From NCBI GenBank assembly GCA_030272585.1, contig BSYQ01000007.1, forward strand, positions 686,001-750,000: 64,000 bases of DNA, given 5' to 3'. The stretch comes from Bryopsis sp. KO-2023 (taxonomy: Eukaryota; Chlorophyta; Ulvophyceae; Bryopsidales; Bryopsidaceae). The position numbers and the translations under genes were made by a program. Of this stretch, positions 52,401-62,388 are shown piece by piece; position 1 is the first letter of the stretch; the number at the start of each line of letters is the position of its first letter. The notes under the pieces were generated by a model. That model was given only the letters and a program-made list of their open reading frames with translations, was not told the DNA's origin and ran no database searches.

Positions 52401-53421
52401 GTGGAGCACTTTGGAGTCCATTGGCCTGGAACGGAGACGAAATGGTTGCCACCGCGTTCGCAACGTGAGACCTCGCCTCGCCTCGCTTTCCTACATTCTC
52501 TGTGGAGGCACATCCACCTTATTCTCTTCGCGATTCTATGGACGTCACTCCAGTGCTGTCTCAGCCACTGGTGGCGAAAGGTGGAGTTTCCCTCTCTCTG
52601 CTGGACTTGATTTTTCATGTTGATGAATCCAAAAAATTCCAAACAAATCAAGTGTGTTTGGTTTCTTCCAGAGGAGGGGAGACAAACTTGCCACCAAGGA
52701 AAAGGAACTGAGGAGATTCCAAAAAGAGCTCAAGCAAAGAGAGAGAATCCTGGTTTCAAGACAATCGAGACTGTACAATGAACAGGTATAAAAAACAAAA
52801 AATTAATCATCAATCATCCTCAAAAATTCCATTGCAATTGTGTGTCTGAAAACTAGTTTTGGGTCATTTATTGCATCCAGGGTCTATTAACAGAAAACAT
52901 TTTGTGGCAGCCAATTGGCTGCCATTATTATTTGCAAACAATTCCTGAAGGGGAGACTCATTGTCCAAATTATGAACACCCTCTGAAACCATGTTTTTGC
53001 ATTCGAACTGTAAATAAATTTATGAATTAATGAATAAATGTATTCATTGGGAAATTAATTTTTCTTATTATTTCTTCTTCTTCTCCTCAGGAGGAGATCA
53101 GAGCCGACCTGGAGGTTGCAAGAATCACCTTGTCGGGTCAGTTGGCTCAGGAAAGGGAAGCTCTGCAAAGATGGTAAGAGAGGAAGAAAAAGTCAAGCTC
53201 CCGAATAGAGGAAACTTGAAAATTGTGTCACGGCTGATCCAGATGTGTTGTCATTTCCATAATTGTGGTTTATGTGGAACCAAACCATGAACAGGATTTT
53301 TTTTCCTTTCCACAGGCAAGACATGTTGGAGAATCAAGAAAAGGAACTACAGCGAAAGGCTGTGGAGGAGGGGAAAAAACCCACATCAACGTTCCCCTTT
53401 ACCTTTTCAGCGGTACGGTGA
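52401..53421 (+). CDS. Small coiled-coil protein with a possible N-terminal membrane segment (5' end unresolved)
   Basis: Exons 52672-52785, 53091-53173 and 53316-53421 join in phase and give a charged heptad helix (LATKEKELRRFQKELKQRER, IRADLEVARITLSGQLAQER, MLENQEKELQRKAVEEG) ending SAVR before TGA. The only upstream frame I can splice on in phase (donor after 52580) reads HIHLILFAILWTSLQCCLSH, then WWRK. That is a hydrophobic stretch with a basic edge, suggesting a tail- or head-anchored coiled coil. That frame has no ATG, so the start must lie in a further 5' exon. No family recognised. Confidence 0.4.
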
Positions 53422-55294
53422 AATGTGGCAAAAAAAATGATGAACTGCAGGCCAAGAAGAAGCGAAAATTTTAAATTTGTTCCCTCTCTCTCTCTCTATT
53501 ATATTTGAGGTCATTTCCTGTGAGGAGTGATTGGTTGGATCCAATTAGGAAAGCATCCACGGAACTTTGATCCCAAATATTTCGGGGGTAAAAAACACCT
53601 GGAAGGAAAAAGCATGCCCCTCACTTGTTTGAGTTTCTGGAATCAGGGAGCCGACGAATATGATGAGCGTCAGAGGAGGCAGCTGTAATTCAACAACCAC
53701 CGTGGGTGGGTGGGTGGGTGGGGTTAAACAAAAGAAAAAAAAAGAAAAGGAAAAAAAAAAAAGAAGAAAAATTTGAGGGGAGTGCATGTGTTAGGTGTTG
53801 AAAAATTTTATGTGGGTGTGTTGGGTGGGGGTGGGGCTTGAAAAAGAAAAGAAAAACAAAGAAAAAATGAAAAAATGAAAAAGAATGAAAAAAAAATTGA
53901 AAATTTGAGGGGAGTGGATGTGCTAGTTTTTCCTGTGTGTATGTTGTGGGTGGGGGTTGAAAAAAAAAAACTATGAGAAACAATAGGGGGAGTGGGTTTT
54001 TTTCTTTTTATGGGGGGTGGGGTTTTTTTGGAGTTTTTTTACCTCAAGGTTTTTTCTCCGTCAACAAAAAAAAAGAGCAGTGTGTTATGATGGGGCCACA
54101 AAAAAGGGTTCGATTCCCAAATTGCTCTTGGCATATTCAACAAATTCCAACCATTTCTGTAAAATGAATCTGACATAGTTCTTGCATCGTCGTGGAATCT
54201 TAGTAAATTGAATATTTTTGAAGAGATCCATTTCGAGCTTCGTAAAACAGCTTTTTTATTTACAGGTTTTCTTCTCTTTCTGTCACCGACATGAACCGAA
54301 ACTTTAGAATTGGGATGGTGGTTTTTTCTTTTTCTTTTGATTGACTGAAGGTAAGCTTTTGTTCTTTATCCACAGCATGCTGCAACCTCCTGTTGAAGAG
54401 TGAGCCAGGGTTGGTTCCTGTCCCAACAAGCCTCGGCTGTTGATCTGAAACGGCTCAGCCACCTGCCATTGAAAATTCATTCAGGGATCTGTTGTGGAAT
54501 TATGAAGAGTCCACAAGCCAAGAGCCGATGGAGACGACATGGATTAGTGTGAAAATAAGGAATGAAGGGGCCTCCTTCCTAGGATGGATGTCCATGGGAG
54601 GCTTTGGACAACATGGAAGCAGTACTGCTCCTTTCATGTGTTTCCGCTTTGAACAGCTGAAAGCGGGGAAATATTGATGCCCACCAGTATTATATATGGC
54701 AGTCAATCCAGTAAAATTCAAAGGGAAAGAAAAGAAGCAGAACGAAGGCACAGATGGACCTTTTGTTGGCAGTTTTTTTTATGAAGTCTTGTTGTCGGTT
54801 TCTTTATAGCTTATTATTATTATTATTGATGTTGATCGTCAGCATCTAGATCTATTTCCATTGTTATGACTCACCCACCCCCTCCTGATTTTAGTCATTC
54901 AAACCCATGAAATCCCATTTGACGTGCATGTATAAACAAAGAGATTGTTTGCCGTCCGAAAAACTTTCCAAATTTAAGTAGCTCCTCTCTCGGATAGGTG
55001 TGCTGCTTCTGAGGTTTTATTTCACTGTCGGCGGATCTGTTGTTTTGTAGGCACCTCCCGTACTGTATGCTGCAGCATGCATCTGAGGTGATGGAGACGG
55101 GCAGTCGACGTCTATCAGTCCGAGAGAATCGTCCCGTAACCCTCTTGTACCAATGACTATCCAGAGCCCGCGACCCTTCTCGAAGTTACTGCTGCTGCGT
55201 TGCAACACCACATTTAAGCTTCGTCTGCCTGCTCCCCACTACTGATTAACACAAATCCCATTGCTAAACCTCCGCTTACTGCTACCGATTCAAA
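53422..55294. other. Intergenic stretch with A-rich and TGGG-rich tracts
   Basis: Around 53700-54070 the plus strand alternates GTGGG/TGGG tracts with long A runs; the pattern recurs three times at roughly 120-base steps. A 61-codon plus frame at 54492-54677 has no known motif. No supportable gene. Confidence 0.45.
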
Positions 55295-57239
55295 ATGAAC
55301 AGAACGATCGTGGTGTTGGTGTTGGCGATTTGCCTGAATTGTCGACTGGGATCTGCTTTGGAGCGAAACAGTCGGCGTCTGCTGTGCGATAATTTCTTGG
55401 GCCTTTTCTGCGGCAATTCGAAATGTCCCCCAGAAGGATTCGACAGCGTGAAGGATTTCGACGTCCGAAAGTACATCTCCGCGCCGTGGTACATTCAGGA
55501 GCAGGTGGGTCGAGGAGCAAACTTGCCGATTTTGGCTCCAGATATTTTAACCCGATATCCAGATATTGGGATCGCACGCTGTAGAACTTGTATGATGGGA
55601 TGTTTCACGGGCGACGGGAGGGGCGGGTGGGGTTGCTTTGCCACACTTCCCGATTAACTAGGGTACTCTGAACTGCAGTGGTGATGCTTGAGAAATGGCT
55701 CTCATTGGACACACATTCCATAAAGTAAAGACAGCAGATATTTGGAATCCAGTGCAGTCCTTTCAATACATTAGTCATACATTTCCCTTCCGCTTGAATT
55801 TTTTTCTTCAGAAACTGGTTTCTCAATTGGCACAATTTTTTTCTTCAGAAACTGGTTTCTCAATTGGCACGGGTTCGTCTCATATTTCTTTTTGCTGTTG
55901 GACTTTGTTGGCAGATGACCAATAGCTATCAGAGGAAAAATTCGCTGTTCTGTGTGAGGGCTAAGTATGAGTTGGTGGATGATGGTGATATCACGGTGAG
56001 TTTCTTTCAGTGGCCATCAAAATTCTTTGAGGTCCAAGGTTTTTCATTGACCAGCAGAGATTGCACCCTCCCATCCATATGTATTAGTCAGCAATGTTGT
56101 TGGCGGTCCCATTCTTTCAGTGGAAATGTCACCAATTTAAAAATTTTGGGGCATCTGTTTCGGGACATCTCTTAATGTCAGTAATTTGATATGGGGAGGC
56201 TTCTTCTTTCTTCCTCTTTTCCTTCTGTTCAAGGATCCAGCTTTATTAGTTTCTTGTGTAAATACAGAAAGGATTGAGGGTCTTCAACTATGCCAACATT
56301 GACAAGGTTAATGGAGAACCAATGGGAGCTGCCAGTACTGATGACGACCAGTAAGTTTGTTTATAAAAGTTTGTGTTTTTTTGGTATTTCGTTTTTTTAT
56401 GGGTTTTTTTTTTTGGGGGGGGGGGGTTGGTTTCAAGGTACCCTGTTGACTCTTTGAATCCAATAAAGACTACCGTCAGTAGTTGTTTTCAAGTTTGTGC
56501 AGTTCTCAACCATCATTCTTCTCTCAAGAAAATAGAGCATATTATGAAAAGAATGTGAAGGAAGCAAAACGAATGAAGGAAAAATAGTTTTCTGTGTTAC
56601 AAAATTTGAGGGGTTTGCTTTCTATTCTAGATCGTTCACAGAGCTCCGGGCTCTCCTTCCCGATGAGTCTGTCCCCAGCAAGCTGAAGGTTGGCCCAAAA
56701 TTCTTGGTTGATACTCTCGGCCAGACTGTTGCTGAGACCTTGTTCGGAAACTACTGGGTGGTGGCTGTCGGTGAGTCTACCTTTTTCCCCTTTCACTAGT
56801 AAAAAAAGGGCCGATTTACCAATTTTTTTACCAAAAACAGATTTGTCTTTTCTTCTTATCAGAACGACTATTTACTGTATACATGTGCAGGATATATTAC
56901 TCAGCACCTTTCATTCATGCCGTAGTATAATAAATATTCAACCCACCATTGGCCTGTTTATCTTCAGGGGAATCGGAAGATGAGGAGCTTGGGTATGATT
57001 GGGCTATTGTCAGTGGAGGTCCCCCCAAGGTTGAGACTGACGATGGGTGCAGGACCGGCCGTGAATTTTTCAACGGAGTCCAGGTGAATGGTGTCGGCCT
57101 GTGGCTGTTCTCTCGCAAAGAGGTGGACCCAGAGGGCACCAAGGTGATGCGTGAAAAAGCCAGGGAGTTGGGTTTCGATCTTTCTGTGTTGTTGCCGGTG
57201 GAGCAAAAGGGATGCAAATACGAAGGTGCCAGGCAGTAG
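55295..57239 (+). CDS. Secreted or lumenal lipocalin-like protein
   Basis: Five exons, 55295-55504, 55915-55995, 56268-56350, 56631-56770 and 56968-57239, in phase; 261 residues. A signal peptide is evident (TIVVLVLAICLNCRLGSA). The N-terminal lipocalin strand with its conserved Trp is in FDVRKYISAPWYIQEQ. Later strands are SLFCVRAKYELV, LRVFNYANIDK, FGNYWVVAVG and YDWAIVSGGPP, and the C-terminal helix region GLWLFSRKEVDPEG leads to a Cys (EQKGC) that could pair with an early Cys. The order fits algal apolipoprotein D-like lipocalins; violaxanthin de-epoxidase is a distant relative in the same superfamily. Ligand and location are unknown. A signal peptide could also be the first part of a bipartite plastid leader in algae with complex plastids. 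Confidence 0.75.
55798..55871. repeat. 37-bp tandem duplication in a lipocalin intron
   Basis: Two near-identical 37-base units, each containing tttttttcttcagaaactgg, lie 45 bases before the exon-2 acceptor. Both carry a polypyrimidine-AG that could act as a decoy acceptor. Confidence 0.85.
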
Positions 57240-57853
57240 GCCGATCCTTACAGTTTTGCTTGGGTTTCCTTGGTGTTTTTTTTTGGCTTTTGCAACCTCT
57301 CTTATGTATAAAGGAGTTGCTGTGTTTGTGAGTGATGTTATTGATTTCATTTGTTGAATGACTCAGGATTATTTTTTTTTTTGGTTTTTGAGATGCATTC
57401 TCCAACAACATGATTGTTGGGGTGAGTCATCTCAATAAGCGTTTGAGTTAGGTGGTCGGGTTTTTGGCGCATACGCTAGGATTTTGACTGGGATTATTTG
57501 TTAGTGCAAGTTATTATGGTGGTGAGGTGGTGGATTTTTATTGGGGCTCAGTGTCATGGACTGGTCTGTAGAAACAAACTACAGATTTGTAAGGGTTGCA
57601 ACAAAAAGTGCAACAAAAAGTATTTATTTCATCATGATGACATAAATAATGCCAAATTTGGCATTATCGCTGCTTGTAGTAATTTCTTATATGGTGCAGA
57701 AGGGAATAGATTTCCCTAGAGTCACCTTCTGAGTTTCAGAAGAGCTGCTGTCAGGAGTGTAAAGAGACATTGTCTCTGCCATACAAGCATGCATCTTTCT
57801 CTTCCTTTCACCTGCACAAAAAATTTGCATATGTACCTATTCCATATGCAACG
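57240..57853. other. Intergenic stretch after the lipocalin gene
   Basis: AT-rich, no supportable gene; likely lipocalin 3' UTR plus spacer. Confidence 0.45.
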
Positions 57854-59477
57854 AGGACTGCAGAAGCCGAGGCAGGTTGAGGGCTGCTTCTGCAGGGATG
57901 GTGCTCTTTGTTGTGTGAAAATGAGAAAAATGTGGAGAGTAGGATTCGTACCCCCGCCGAATCGTAATCCTAGTCGCGACGATCCACTCTACGGACCCGG
58001 TCAGAATTGTTCTCCACGATCCGTGTGAAAACCAATTCCATATGTAACTTGCTTCAAAAACCCAAAGACCTCTCAAACGCCACTTCCGCGGCGTTTCTTC
58101 TTCTTTTGCTGCATTCTGCCTGGTACCTTGAGTTCCTACTTTGCTTTTGTATTACTTTTGATAGCTCTTTCTATCCATACATTTTCTTGGCTTTCCTTCC
58201 TTCCCGTTTGCTCACACTTTAGGTCCGGCTGATAACAACACATCACACCGCTGGCCCGACACTCACCCCTGACCGACCGGCCAGCGGTGCGAGTCAGTCT
58301 GGCATGAAGCGCTGACGTCAACAACCGCCAGTCAACCAGGTGCCACACAGATTGGATTTGTGAACATGGGCAGCCATGTCCGGCGGACCTGTGAAGCAGC
58401 AAGCCACCTTCCAGGGTCCCAAATTTTATTCGAGTTGGGCAAACGAAAGAGCACACTTTTATTTTTCTGGTTTGGTAAAACCAGGCTTGGGGCATGACAA
58501 TGGAGGGGGGAAAAAAGGAAGCAGTCTCGAAAAGAAGGGGTGGGTGGCACCTTGGTGGTGTGCTGATTTCGCATTGGTTTGGGCCAGATGTTTGATGATC
58601 GTCGATTCGTTGGGACTTTGGTTTGGCGGAATTCGAATTGGTTTGGTTGGGGTAGTCAGTTGTGGGATGCATGGGTGGTTTGAATGGGATGTGATCCCTC
58701 ACGCGGGAAAACAGGCCGATTCTGTGGAACTGGCTGGCTGGCTGGCTGGCCGGCCGGAGTTATGGGAGGCCTTGGTTGATTGTCTCCTGTTTCAACGACC
58801 CCTGGAAGCGATCCGACGAACGTGTCTTCCAAAAAAGCACCATAAAAACAGGAACAAAACACCAAAAACACGCAACCCTTACAGTGCAGCGCTCACTACC
58901 ACCCTAAAACAAATGAAAGGGGCTTCGTTGGTTGGGCCGCCCTTCTGGCCGGCCCAACAGGGAAACAGGGAATAAACTCCAGACGCTCGCACACTATTGT
59001 GTGAGGAGCCGCATCGACAGCAATTGGGCTGATCATCACCAACCAATCAGCAACAGTCTTCTCCGCCGCCACCGCCACCACCTCCGTGTTTTCCACCTCC
59101 GCCGCCGCCGCCGCCTCCGCCCCCACCCCCACCCCCACCTCCGAACTTTCCTCCTCCACCTCCACCGCCACTTCCACCGCCGCCGCCACCGCCGCCTCTT
59201 GCCAGCAGCATGCGGCTCACTGCACAGCGAAAACAAAATCAGTCACCCAAAGAACAGGCCCATCTGGTGTGGAAGGCGTGGTGGACGTCACTTTTCGGGC
59301 ACCCACTTTTTCTGTCGCCACTTTTTCGTCGTCGTCCTCCTCCTCCTCCTCCTCCTCCGCCGCCACCTCCGAATTTCCCTCCTCCACCCCCACCTCCTCC
59401 GCCTCCGCCTCCGCCTCCGCCGCCGCCGCCACCACCTCCGTATTTGCCTCCATCTTCACCTGCAACGAGGAGACGAC
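57854..59477. repeat. Direct duplication, copy 1 (at least 1.62 kb)
   Basis: Matches 62389-64000 base for base except for a 12-base insertion near 57904-57915 and one substitution at about 58022. The right edge cannot be seen, because copy 2 runs off the window at the base corresponding to 59477. It covers the third and most of the second exon of a polyglycine protein gene and about 1.2 kb downstream of it. Confidence 0.95.
58376..58975 (+). CDS. Open reading frame of 199 residues, doubtful
   Basis: ATG to TAA on the plus strand, downstream of and opposite to the polyglycine gene. The product is Trp/Gly-rich, with a stretch LAGWLAGRPELWEALVDCL, but shows no known motif. The minus strand is also open here. 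Its identity to the copy at 62899-63498 only reflects the recent duplication and is no evidence of selection. Could be chance or part of a transcript. Confidence 0.2.
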   Translation: MSGGPVKQQATFQGPKFYSSWANERAHFYFSGLVKPGLGHDNGGGKKGSSLEKKGWVAPWWCADFALVWARCLMIVDSLGLWFGGIRIGLVGVVSCGMHGWFEWDVIPHAGKQADSVELAGWLAGRPELWEALVDCLLFQRPLEAIRRTCLPKKHHKNRNKTPKTRNPYSAALTTTLKQMKGASLVGPPFWPAQQGNRE

Positions 59478-59662
59478 GCTCGTCTGGAACACACGCACAA
59501 GGCACGCTTCGTTCAGGCACCAAAAAAAGAAACGCCGAAGGCAAGGGCGAAGCCACGGCCACAGCGAGTGCGAAGTGCCACGCCTGGCTCACCTGCGAAG
59601 GAAGCTTGCGCGGCAGCGACCACGAGGCCGAGAAGGAGCAGAGCAGCCACGGTTTTGACCAT
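59047..59662 (-). CDS. Secreted polyglycine protein A (139 residues)
   Basis: Three exons, 59662-59593 (70 bases), 59483-59307 and 59219-59047, joined in phase 1 at both introns. Exon 1 is a signal peptide (MVKTVAALLLLGLVVAAAQA). Exon 2 begins DERRLLVAGEDGGKYG and runs into two polyglycine tracts split by KF, ending RRRKSGDRK. Exon 3 starts MSRMLLARG, continues as polyglycine blocks marked by KFG and KHG, and ends EDCC. The C/G-rich codon runs (GGC/GGT/GGA) make long open frames in the other phases, which are shadows. The pattern suits a structural cell-wall or extracellular-matrix protein. The exact exon 2 donor (59307 or 59322) is a choice; both keep phase 1. Confidence 0.65.
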
Positions 59663-61125
59663 GATTGACGAATGCAGCAGCACTTGTTGTTGTTGCTTTC
59701 GAAGAGGGAAGACGATCGCAAACGTTTCTGAACAGGACGCTTCCAGGGCGCAATATGTAGGGAGATGGTCGACACGACTCCGTGGGATCCCCAAAGCCCT
59801 CTCGCGAGCCAAGCAAGCGCGCGCCAGGTGTGCCAGCCCGATTTTTGGATGACGATGATGATGATGATGATGAGGCTAAAGTAGTTTGTAGTTTGTTTGT
59901 TCGAATTTTGCTCTGGTTCGGTTGTGTGTGCGTCTGGAAGCTCTGCTTGGTCGAATGAGACAACAATTTGCCTCTTCAGCCCTTGCACCCACACCAGCGA
60001 AAATCTCATCCGGGGGTACTCCACTGCTGGCTTGACGCCCAACTCAACTCGATTCCTCCCTTCTCATTTGCACTCCCAAGGTGCCATGTAGCAATGATCA
60101 ATCATTGAGGAGTGATTGCAGCAGGTTCATCGTGCGTGGGTTGCTTTTTTGGTCAGTCTGTCACTCAGTCTGTCACTCAGCCCCGTGATCCCCACTCTGG
60201 CTGACTCCCTTGCAGCATGACGTCCCGTCTGACCCGTGAAATGGTGGTGGTCACAGAGCATCAGTCCACCTGAGTCGAGTGAAAGAAAGAAGCTTGGGAT
60301 GCAAATAGCCAGAACATGGAGCAGTGGACAGAAAAGGAAGGAATTTCGAAAAGAAGAAAAAAAGGAAAAAAGGTGGGTGGCACCTTGAATCCGGTGAAGA
60401 GATTGCGGAGAATGAATTCAAGTGCGAAACAAAACAAGGGCTCTTTGGGGATTGCCATTTTGCTGAGGGTTTTCTCCCAAACTTTTTTCCTCTCCTCTTC
60501 TGGTTTGTTTTTCTTTTTTTTCAGAGGCAATTTCTTGGAAACGTGGGGTTTTCTTTTTTGGGATTGTCATATTGCTGAGGTGTTTTTCACACATTTTTTC
60601 CCTCTATTGTATTTGTATTATTGCGATAATTCGTATTGTAAATGACAGCACGGTTTTGCAGTTTTTAGAGATCAGGGGTTGGTTTGGGAGGCCTCCTTGC
60701 TGTGACACCGAAACCCTGTGGACGACCCATCCAGGCTGGCCTCCAGACCTCCAGAACACGAAAATTTGTGTGTTTTTTTTTGACAAAAGGTGCATCCATG
60801 GTGGCCACTGGAAAGCACACCGTTATGTAACTACGCAATCTTGGATTTAGATGTGAATAATACGTGCGAACGAACGCCACCATGCCTGCACCTTTGACTG
60901 CAATTGCAGTCCTCCAGCTTCTTGCAATTGCAATGTTCAATTCAATTACATTACATTCCTATATCACAGGTTGCTAGCAAGGTTGGTTGGCCTTCAGTCA
61001 GAAATGTGGCAGCAGAACGTAAAACTGATCCTACTGTCCACAACGCCTGAAAAAATATTCCCGAACAAGTTTTAACCAAGTACTCCAAAATACAGTACAA
61101 ACACATTCACATCAGAAATCGACGA
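59663..61125. other. Spacer between two polyglycine genes
   Basis: No supportable gene. At 60316-60600 a stretch around gggtgggtggcaccttg resembles 58500-58560 of the duplicated segment, perhaps an older diverged copy. A local two-fold repeat (ggattgccattttgctgagg and a variant) lies at about 60448-60580. A short ATGATG microsatellite lies near 59850-59870. Confidence 0.4.
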
Positions 61126-61726
61126 TTACTTGCGGCCACCCCCGCCGCCCCCTCCTCCACCTCCACCTCCACCTCCACCTCCGCCGCCACCTCCGAATTT
61201 CCCTCCTCCACCCCCACCTCCGCCGCCTCCGCCGCCGCCGCCTCCGCCACCACCACCGCCTCCGCCAAGAAGCTTACGCACTGCATCACACACCCCGTCG
61301 TTTAAAGCAGCCTTGAAACTAATGTTCGTTACACAGGTGACCCAGCGAACTCATCCTTACATTTCTTGCCTCCGCCTCCGCCTCCACCACCTCCTCCACC
61401 TCCGCCGCCGCCGCCACCGCCGCCGCCGCCTCCCCATTTCCAGTGGCCCCCGCCTCCACCACCTCCACCACCTCCTCCGCCTCCTCCGCCTCCTCCTCCA
61501 CCGCCAAGCAAGTCACGGCTCGGGTGTGTCACGGCAAAATCTGCATTCGATGAGAAAACCCAGGCGGGCGCGCCAATCAAACTCCAACTGCGTGTTCAAG
61601 CGATGACCAGAAATTGAGCGCGCGGCGAGCGAGCCGACCAGAAATCTGAAACACACCGTCAGGAGCAGCATTGGATGCGACCACGACCAGGCCGATAAGC
61701 AGAACAACGGTTGCGGCCTTCATCAT
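61126..61726 (-). CDS. Secreted polyglycine protein B (134 residues)
   Basis: Same plan as its neighbour: exon 1 61726-61657 (70 bases, signal peptide MMKAATVVLLIGLVVVASNA), exon 2 61540-61361, exon 3 61280-61126, again with phase 1 at both introns. Mature part starts around DDFAVTHPSRDLLGG, then polyglycine interrupted by HWKW, then KKLRKLL, a polyglycine tract split by KF, and a GRK end. Identical intron phases and the 70-base first exon show it is a paralogue of protein A. The introns have good donor gtaagg (61360) and acceptors. Probably an extracellular structural protein; no enzyme motif. Confidence 0.7.
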
Positions 61727-62388
61727 TGCTGACAAATTCTCTCAAGAACGCTGTATTGGATGGAAGCAATCGTCGGATCGATTTTTTTGTGGAGCGTGGC
61801 TGAGGGCCCGTGCATTTATGGGAAAGCAAGCCCCACGTGGACACGACGCTTCGTTCCTCCCAGTCGCATCCCAACACCAAGCGCCCAACTGGTTCTTGCC
61901 ATATGTCCGCATTATGTGTGATGCGATCATTGATTCATGTGTGCTGGCTTCATCCCAGGAATGGGAGGTGTGACATTTGTGGAAATTTCCAGATCTGGAT
62001 GCCCATGTTTCAACCCAACTCCCAACACCCCACACAGCCAGTTTCAAAAACATGACCTCAACTTGTCAATTCATTTTTCGGTGCACACACAAAGATCCCA
62101 CGTGATCACGCCGCCATCGAGAGGTTCTTCTGAATCGAAACTGAAACACTCGTGGAATCGGGGAACTGCACCCCAGGGTTGAGAGACGATATCTGAACAC
62201 CTGGGGCGGGAGGGAGGGGGTTGAAGCGAAGAGCGCCGCAAATGAAACGAACCAGCCGGGGTGCCAGCCAGGTGTGAGTGTGTTTGAAGCTTCTTAAGAA
62301 AAAACGACCAGTTGATGATGTTTTCAACAGTGAACCTTACGTCAGTACGCACAAAATTCTGTTGAACTCTTCGACTTCGTTTGAAAGA
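61727..62388. other. Upstream region of polyglycine gene B
   Basis: Should carry its promoter and 5' UTR. No supportable ORF or RNA gene. Confidence 0.4.

Noticed and set aside
54080-54135. Possible tRNA around ggttcgattccc
   Set aside because: A T-loop-like string only; no matching acceptor stem or D-arm is found.
59086-59668. Plus-strand poly-Pro, poly-Ser and poly-Arg ORFs
   Set aside because: They are the complementary reading of GGN glycine codons and have no start context or splice support.
59239-60042. 267-codon minus-strand ORF ending in polyglycine
   Set aside because: It joins the true Gly frame of exon 2 to non-coding sequence upstream; a signal-peptide exon and good splice sites explain the gene better.
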